Origin: Caenorhabditis elegans
Lineage: Eukaryota > Nematoda > Chromadorea > Rhabditida > Rhabditidae
Length of the DNA stretch: 64,000 bases
Direction: 5' to 3'
Assembly (NCBI RefSeq): GCF_000002985.6
Contig: NC_003281.10
Coordinates: 8,060,001-8,124,000, forward strand
Position numbers and translations under genes: made by a program. The notes under the pieces are model-generated. The model saw only the letters and a program-made list of their open reading frames with translations. It did not search any database and was not told where the DNA came from. This document shows, one piece after another, positions 57,601 to 64,000 of the stretch. Each line of letters starts with the position of its first letter. The stretch's first letter is position 1.

Positions 57601-60600
57601 TGAATTCGGGGTACTGGTGGAAAATCTGGTTTGTGACCCCCAGACAAAATCTTCGGTGATAATAACGTCTTTACAGGTGAATCAATGTCTCTGACAATCA
57701 CCTCCTCTTCCTCTTCATCTACATCCTGATCTTGATCTTGGTCTTGATCAGCGTCTTGATCCTGTCCTTCAGGTGAATCACCTTCCATATCAGCTGGAGA
57801 CCCATCTCGATCACTTGGTGCCTTGGAATCCTTCCCTCTACTACCTCTGCTTGCATCCTCATCATTATCTTCAATCTCCATTTCATCAATTTCCTCTCCA
57901 AGATCCTCGACGGGTTTTGGCACTGCCTGAGCACGAGTAACAGCTCCGCCTGTTCTACGACCTCCAGCTGAACGAGGAGCCCGAGGTGTTCGCACTCTGT
58001 AATAGAAAGTTACTATATTTTCAACTTTTCATATAAACTTACGGTTTTTTAGCATTCCTCGCTAATCCACTTCTTCTGGCAGCAGCGCTTGATGTTGTAG
58101 GTGTATTCACCAATGCATCACCTCCTTCTTCCTGACCATTTCCATCTTCTTCATCAACTTCTTCAATCATTGGCTGAGTTTTGACACCATTCATAGCATC
58201 ATATTGCATTTTGCACTCATTCGGTCGACGATTCATTCCTTCCGAAATGGAAACCCAATCAAGTGTCGGTGATGAGTTAATTAATGTCACAAGTTTTGTC
58301 TTTTCATCATCCGTCCAACCAACTTGTCCCTCATAGTTCAAGAGTTCTGCCATTATTGTTTCCTCTTTGTTGTTCACCTGAAAATATTTATTGTTTTTGT
58401 TGCTTTTCATATTTTTATTTTCACATTTTAATTTCTCATATCAACGGTGACAGGTACCGTGTTCTCTTTCCCAACCATAAAAGAGCCCATTCTCTCATGG
58501 GACTTTACAAATATAATTTTCGACCAACAAAATCGCCTTTATCACTGAGAATGCCGTGCATAGAATATACAACACTTCCTGGTTTAATAGAGTAGGATCG
58601 TTCAATTCTGAAGCTTGCTTATTCTCAGCACACTCCTTTCAAGAGATGAATGTGTCAGAATATAAATGAGAAAGATCAATCTCGAGCAAAGCACAATGTT
58701 TGGGTTTGAAGAGGGCCCAAAAGTAATAGATTGTCATTCTTGAACAAAACATTTCTAAAAATTTTTTAATCATTAACGTTTTATAAACTGTTGTACCTCA
58801 GAATAAATATGTGGAGTTGCTAATTTTCATTTCAAAGTGAAAATTTTAGTCTTACAATAATTGTTATTGGTTTTCAGTGGACTTTAAGCGTACTAGATAT
58901 CAGTCTCAATACACCGAAAACTGATAAAAATTTCTAGGTTTTTTTTTCAATCGATGTTCCTTTTGCAATTTGACGTATTTAATCGAATTAAAAAAGATAC
59001 CGGAAGAAAAGCGCGAAAATTTGTCGAAAAATATAATTTTAAAAATTCCCGATAGTAAAAAAATGATAAAACAGAGTGAACGAATATGTTTTATTTTTTA
59101 TTCGAATGCAAATCAGTCACGAATCACACATGATACTGTACTTTTATGATCTCCCTATTATCCGAAAATAAATGTATGTGCATGAGAGAGAGAGTGTCGT
59201 ATCAAAAAAGAGGACCACCGCATTCACCCTTTCCAAGTAATTGCATGTTCCTCCGATTATGAGCTCTCACTTTACGACCCTACATCTTGCTCTTTACTAC
59301 TACATATTTCCTAATCCACAAAGGATGTATTGGTTAAAAGATACAAGAAATCGGGAAATCGTTTTTACAGTACAATTCAGACCCCTCGTTGATAACTTTT
59401 TCGGATGTCATATGGTTGTTTTTCAGAATAGTAGATATCCCCGTTTTAACAACTCACATCATTAATCCACCGAGTCAAGGCATTCTTGCATGGAGTACAA
59501 AATTTGACAGCAACACGTGTCGATCCGAGTTTATCCATGATGAATGCACGCGTTCTGACTGGAAAGTCGGCGAAATCTAGAGGAATATTCCTATTGACTC
59601 GATTTGCTCGTTTCTTCTGATTTGAGCATCGATTACCAAAGCACCGACTGAAAATTATGGTAATTCTAATTATGTTTCAAAGATTTCTACAACTTACTTG
59701 TCTTTATATAGTTTTGCAGCTTCTTCACGACAACCCGAACAAACAACTCGATCTTCATCAGGACAGATAGCTGAAATATATATTTATAGATACACACTTC
59801 TGACTTCTCAAATTTTTTATTGTAGGGTTGAAAAATGTATTCCTATTTTATTTTTTTCAGATACAAATTTTCACATCGCCTAGAACAAAACGAATCAGAA
59901 ATTGCAGGGTTCTGCGTCGTTTTCTCTACGTCTGTGAAAAGGTGGAATTCGTCTCAAAAGGGGATATAAAGGGAGATTGAAGATTTTGAAATACAAATTT
60001 GAACATTATACTTACCAAAAATTTCATAAGCCTCTTTTGGCATAAATGTTCCATTAAGATCGATTCCGTTGACTGTACGACAGCAAAAATAACACATTAG
60101 AGAGTTTTTGGGAAATGAAGAAAAATCCAAAGGAGGCATCATTCGAAAGTATGCAAGCTCTTCAACCGATGGAAATGCTCCAACTTTATATTTTGTGACT
60201 CGTTTCTTAGGTTTGAAGTCCTTCTTGTAGTCTTCGGTTTTCTTGTTCATATAGTAAAAAAGCACAAGATCCGATGCGGTTTTATCAACAAAAAACTCGG
60301 TTAGTCCATGGAAAATCTTCACATGATCTGCTTGTCGACTCTTAAACAATGATCTCTCTTCAGGGCTCCATTCTTCAAGACGATCCAACACTGATTGTCG
60401 ATGTTCTTTCTTCATATCTTTCAGAATTGAACCGGGTCGTTCCACAAATTCATCCATTTTTCGTTCACTCTCTGTGAGAAGTCGTGGGATTTTTGCAACA
60501 CCTAGCCGAATTTTCTTGTCGGCGTGCTCTTTTGCCAGCATACTCTTCTCATCTTCACCGCGGATTCGTTCAGCACGAGCCCATCGTTCTCGATCCTCCC

Positions 60601-61060
60601 GTTCTCTTTTCAGCTCTGGGAATTCAGATTCTGCTTGAACACGATGAAACTCTGCGTATTCTCTGTAAAAAATGAAATTTAAAACCTAACTTTCTCGGAG
60701 AAATTGCTTAAAACTCACTTTCTTTCTGAAGTTTCTTCCCATTTTTGAAGATCATCTTGAAAGGCTTTGAACTTCTCATCATATTCACGGGCGAGCTCTT
60801 TGAAGCTGAAAAAAATTGGTTATTTATTAAGTTTTATTAAGTATTAATTAATTAAGAATGAAGTTGGAGTATCGAGAATGGAAATGTTTGTCGTTTTGAA
60901 AAATCACATTTTTTAAAACTTGGATATTTAATTCTTTCTGGAGTTTTTAGAAAAATTGGTATTTCTGAATTTTAGACTGAAAAAAAAAATTTTTGAAATA
61001 ATAAACACAATTGAAGCTACCCCAAGATTTTCCAACTTTAAATTATACAAACCTTTCCAT
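51617..61060 (-). CDS. gei-8: NCoR/SMRT-like SANT-domain corepressor
   Basis: Seventeen exons give 1778 aa: 61053-61060, 60719-60805, 60016-60662, 59698-59770, 59458-59647, 58043-58377, 56756-57996, 55747-56285, 55463-55665, 55356-55410, 55179-55310, 54525-54773, 53824-54090, 53497-53568, 52252-52956, 51849-52203, 51617-51795. SANT1 (about 127-175) is EEWSPEERSLFKSRQ then VLFYYMNKKTEDYKKD. SANT2 (about 353-400) is GWTDDEKTKLVTLINSSP. Between them lies a stretch with ten cysteines. After residue 450 come acidic runs (Asp-Gln repeats), polyglutamine tracts and Ala-Gln repeats. Family knowledge: NCoR/SMRT proteins bring HDAC3 to nuclear receptors; GEI-8 is the worm homologue. The first exon holds only 8 coding bases; an in-frame TAG 27 bases upstream (61085-61087) supports the ATG unless further exons are spliced in. 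Confidence 0.92.
54218..54298 (-). repeat. Copy of repeat R in a gei-8 intron
   Basis: Reads GTTTGAAGTTACAGTACTCT, then GTGCGCACCTTTCAGCACTG, then GTGTCGAGACCGGGTACCGT, the right-arm orientation of the family. Confidence 0.75.
54988..55100. repeat. Compact palindromic version of repeat R in a gei-8 intron
   Basis: The left side has TTGCGAAAAATTACGGTAAT then CGGGCTCGACACGAC; the right side has GTCGTCTCGAGACCGGAAAC then CGTAATTTTGCG. The two are inverse copies of the GGTCTCG end only, with a short AT-rich spacer and no AGTACT core. Confidence 0.7.
56344..56548. repeat. Inverted pair of repeat R in a gei-8 intron
   Basis: Left arm 56344-56432 has TACGGTAATCGGTCTCGGCA and GTGCACCTTTAAACTATT. 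Right arm 56452-56548 has TTGAAATTACAGTACTCTTT, GGCGCACACC and ATGTCGAGACCGGACGGATA. The spacer is about 20 bases, so a long hairpin is possible in the pre-mRNA. Confidence 0.75.
58378..59457 (-). other. 1.08 kb gei-8 intron 5
   Basis: The longest gei-8 intron, between the Cys-rich exon and the SANT2 exon. AT-rich, with no tRNA, repeat R or inverted repeat visible. An alternative exon cannot be excluded, but I see none with convincing coding character. Confidence 0.4.
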
Positions 61061-64000
61061 GATTTCTTTGTATCTCTTCGCAGTCTAGTGTCGTCTTTCC
61101 CACCGTCCCGATGAAATACAAAGACGACTTTCGACCGGAAGAGCAATTTTCTGATTATTCAATGGTCGTTTTACACCTCTGATATCCTATTCCCTCCTTC
61201 CACTTGTGATTATGTGATAAGAGGAATAAAACCTGAAAATCAATAAATAAGAGAAAAGAAAATTTTCAGAACATAGAAAAACATAAACTAAACGAAAAAT
61301 AAACGGAAGTCAAGCATAAAAAACATAATCCAAAAGTAGGAGGATTAGCTTGGTTTTCATTTAAAGGTTAACATGATTCTAATTGGTATTAAGTGTTTCG
61401 AGAATATGAAAAATGACAAATAACTAAATGAAAATTTTAGTTTTCCAAAATTGTTCTTAAAGTCTATTTTTTTCGAAAGTCTCTTCAAAAAATGTTTTAG
61501 ACTTCTTTTGGCCTACACTGGACAGAGAACACTCCATTTTTCAGAAAATTACCTTATTTTAAGAATAGTTTTACTTCGCGTAAGGCAAAATAGAACTTGA
61601 ATGTTTGGTTTCTAGAGCATCTAGTTGTGAGCAACATCATAGTATCGCAAATATTGGATTTAAAAAAGAAAATAGAGTACTTCGAAAATGACAGATTAGC
61701 CTAGTTAGTATTTTAACAACTAATCAATTTTCTCATAACTTTCTTAAATGAGTTGTGAGAGCAATGATCCAAAAAATGAGACTGAAAAGCGGAAGACAAA
61801 AAATAAATCTAGATTCTAATGTCCCCCTTTGCTCTCTTCATCTATTGCTACGCGAACTACATTCCTTATTGCATATTCGTCATTGTCATCAACATCATCA
61901 GAATAAAAGAAGAAAATAAAGAAAATAAGAACACGAAAATAGTGAAATAAATGAAGAAAAGGAACATTGCAGATGTTATGAGAAAGAAAGACAAACAACC
62001 GAGAAAGTGAAAGAGATAGATAGGAGATTGGATTGAGAGTATAAAAGTTCAGGTGAACTTAATTAGCAGTCGGGGCAAAAACGGGGAAAAAGTAAGCACG
62101 GACACTTCCAGGAAGTTTGGATTAATGGAAACGTGCGCTCATATTTTTTTTCTAGTTATTTTCTAGTAACAAACCCATGAGCAATTATCAGAACAAAACG
62201 TGTTTTGTTGCGAAAAAGCTGGAAATTCAGAGCAATGGACGCGAATAAAATTTCAAAGAATATCAGAAATTAAATAATAGGAAACGTATCTGGTGACTGC
62301 AATATCGTTTTTGGCGAATAACAATTCTTAAAAGATGAATAGAAGTTAGAGATTGGTTGTTTTAAAAATAAGTACACTTATAATTGTGGAAAATAGGGTC
62401 TATCAACTTCGACTTGATACTTAAAAAAAAATTGTGAAGGTAAAAGTTGTTTGGAAAAATGAGAAAATAAATATGAATCTTGTCCCATAGTATGTATACC
62501 TACGAATTTTACTAAAACTGCAAAAGATTAACAAAGAAGGAAAAATTAAAAGACTATCTTTTATTGAACTATCGTATTTTTCATTTCCAGTAAGAAAGAT
62601 AAATCCGTATTTATATTCAACAATATATATAATTTAGGATATTTAGTGACATCTAAAAGGGCAACAGCTGCATAAAAAAACCCGGCTTCTCAGGCAGAAT
62701 AACATAATATTAATAGGAACGTGAAAACTAAAACATCAAATAGACACGGAAATGAGCAAAAGATGAGAAGCTGCAAAAAAGATATGAAAATGAGGAGAAG
62801 ATGATCGGATGTCTCTCATTTTTTGCTCACACTCATACGGATTGATGCAGATGAAAGTGCCAAAAATGAATGAGAACGACAAGAATGAATCCATCCGATT
62901 TTCATCTAACACCTCTCTCTCTCTTTCCATTTTCCTCTCTCCTCTTCCGATAATCAACTTTTTCTTTTTCAGCATCATCAATTGCATTGCTGGCAGAAAA
63001 GTGGAAAAACAGAAAACATCGGGTGCAAGCGCGTGAAGTCCAGTGAAATTCTGAATCCGGTGGGAAACAAACTCGGAGTTAAAGAAGAGTGTAGTGCAGA
63101 GTTAGGAGAATTGTAGATGATGGGGTTATGATATTAATTAATAATTTTAGAGGTAATTAATAATTACGCATAAAGTTTATGTATTTTCTATGAAAAAGCT
63201 AGCGGTCCTTTCTAGAAAATGTTGTGCATTCTGTTTGAAATTTTTGTACATAATCAGTGATTTGATAAAGTCAGAAAACAACAAAAAAATATATGCACAA
63301 ATGTATTCCAAGAATACAAATGTCGTATGCATCGAAGTAGAATTAGAGTTCTTGAAAATATAACGAACATAATTTTTTTGCGAGTGTTTTCCTAGTTAAT
63401 ATGATTTTGAGAAAACAAAAATTATGCTGCAAGTATAGCTGCCCTCTGCGTCTTTTTTCTTGAGCAGAATCTGATTTTCACTAGAGAAAATTGCATTCGT
63501 AAAACTTGGGAAAAATACTGAACTGGAAAAATGTTAAATGTGAGTTTTTAATGAAAACCTTTTTTTTCAAGTTATAAAATTGTTACTCAATTTTTCACTG
63601 ATGTGGCAGCTAAATACTATATAGGGAAAAAAAACAAGAATGAGCAGTGTAACACCACAAAGTGCGCACTAATCGAGAAAATGGAAAGTATGTAGCTGTC
63701 TGTGGATGTGAAATTGGAATACGAGGTGATAGAAAAAACTGATCTTCTAATAGAATACCCCAAAAGACTGAAATTAGCACTGTGATACAACGAAACATTT
63801 CACAAAAATTAATGCATCTGTCTGGCTAAGCATAAATGTACGTTTCATAAAAGGCACGAAATTGAACTTAAATTAATTCTACAGCTGAAAATATACTTTT
63901 TGAAGTATTCAGTAATGATATTTTGGTTTGAATTCCATTTGAAAATTCAATCGAAGTGAGTATCGTCTCGCAAAAAAACTTGAAACTAGCTGCTCAATAT
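61061..64000. promoter_or_regulatory. Upstream DNA of gei-8 to the window end
   Basis: 2.9 kb of AT-rich sequence, including GA- and CT-rich tracts (for example 62915-62945, CTCTCTCTCTCTTTCC). No coding exon with motif or splice support was found on either strand. It probably contains the gei-8 5' UTR and promoter, and possibly 5' exons of longer isoforms. Confidence 0.45.

Noticed and set aside
57286..57603. A 105-aa plus-strand open frame rich in Ser, Ala and Cys opposite gei-8
   Set aside because: It is the antisense shadow of low-complexity gei-8 exon 7 (CAG/GCC-rich on the other strand) and has no start context or splice structure.
61816..61998. Minus-strand 60-aa frame upstream of gei-8 as an extra 5' exon
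   Set aside because: No acceptor/donor pair joins it in frame to the first gei-8 exon, and an in-frame TAG lies just upstream of the chosen ATG.

Overview
The window is nematode nuclear DNA: AT-rich, with many short introns (mostly 45-60 bases) bounded by GT...TTTCAG, ORFs closed directly by AATAAA signals, and likely trans-splice acceptors (TTTCAG or TTTTTAG) 0-10 bases before several start codons. The encoded proteins match, from memory and without any search, Caenorhabditis elegans chromosome III genes (pros-1, dcr-1, apc-2, grp-1, vms-1, idi-1, plk-1, gei-8). I rebuilt each gene by hand from splice sites and reading frame; all thirteen models close in frame from ATG to stop.

Layout. 1-7337 is a long gene-free stretch upstream of the Prospero homeodomain gene pros-1 (+, 7338-11025), which carries a tRNA-Pro in an intron. 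An inverted repeat separates it from dcr-1, the single Dicer gene (-, 12110-20274, 27 exons, 1910 aa). A 377-base shared upstream region separates dcr-1 from apc-2 (+, 20652-23608), the cullin subunit of the anaphase-promoting complex. An unrecognised gene follows on the minus strand (23786-25465). Next is a likely three-gene operon on the plus strand: grp-1 (cytohesin Arf GEF), vms-1 (peptidyl-tRNA release and ribosome quality control) and idi-1 (isopentenyl diphosphate isomerase).

33585-40638 is a faster-evolving island: an F-box/FBA_2-like gene, a worm-type casein-kinase/TTBK-like kinase on the opposite strand, and a second FBA-like gene that looks like a paralogue without an F-box. plk-1 (+, 41348-43727) follows, then about 5 kb without protein genes but with repeats and a tRNA-Met. 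A PGAP2-like membrane protein gene (+, 48790-51156) hosts an intron-containing tRNA-Leu. The NCoR/SMRT-like corepressor gei-8 (-, 51617-61060) comes next, followed by 2.9 kb of its upstream DNA.

Functionally this is a mixed housekeeping region: small RNA production, mitotic control (APC and Polo), vesicle traffic, ribosome rescue, isoprenoid and GPI-anchor metabolism, and transcriptional regulation. I did not find a new enzymatic system. The observations most worth following are a cluster of AAG 3' splice sites, two related palindromic elements with apparent 9-bp target duplications, a widely scattered inverted-repeat family inside introns, a start-overlapping uORF in grp-1, and a cysteine-rich stretch between the two SANT domains of gei-8.
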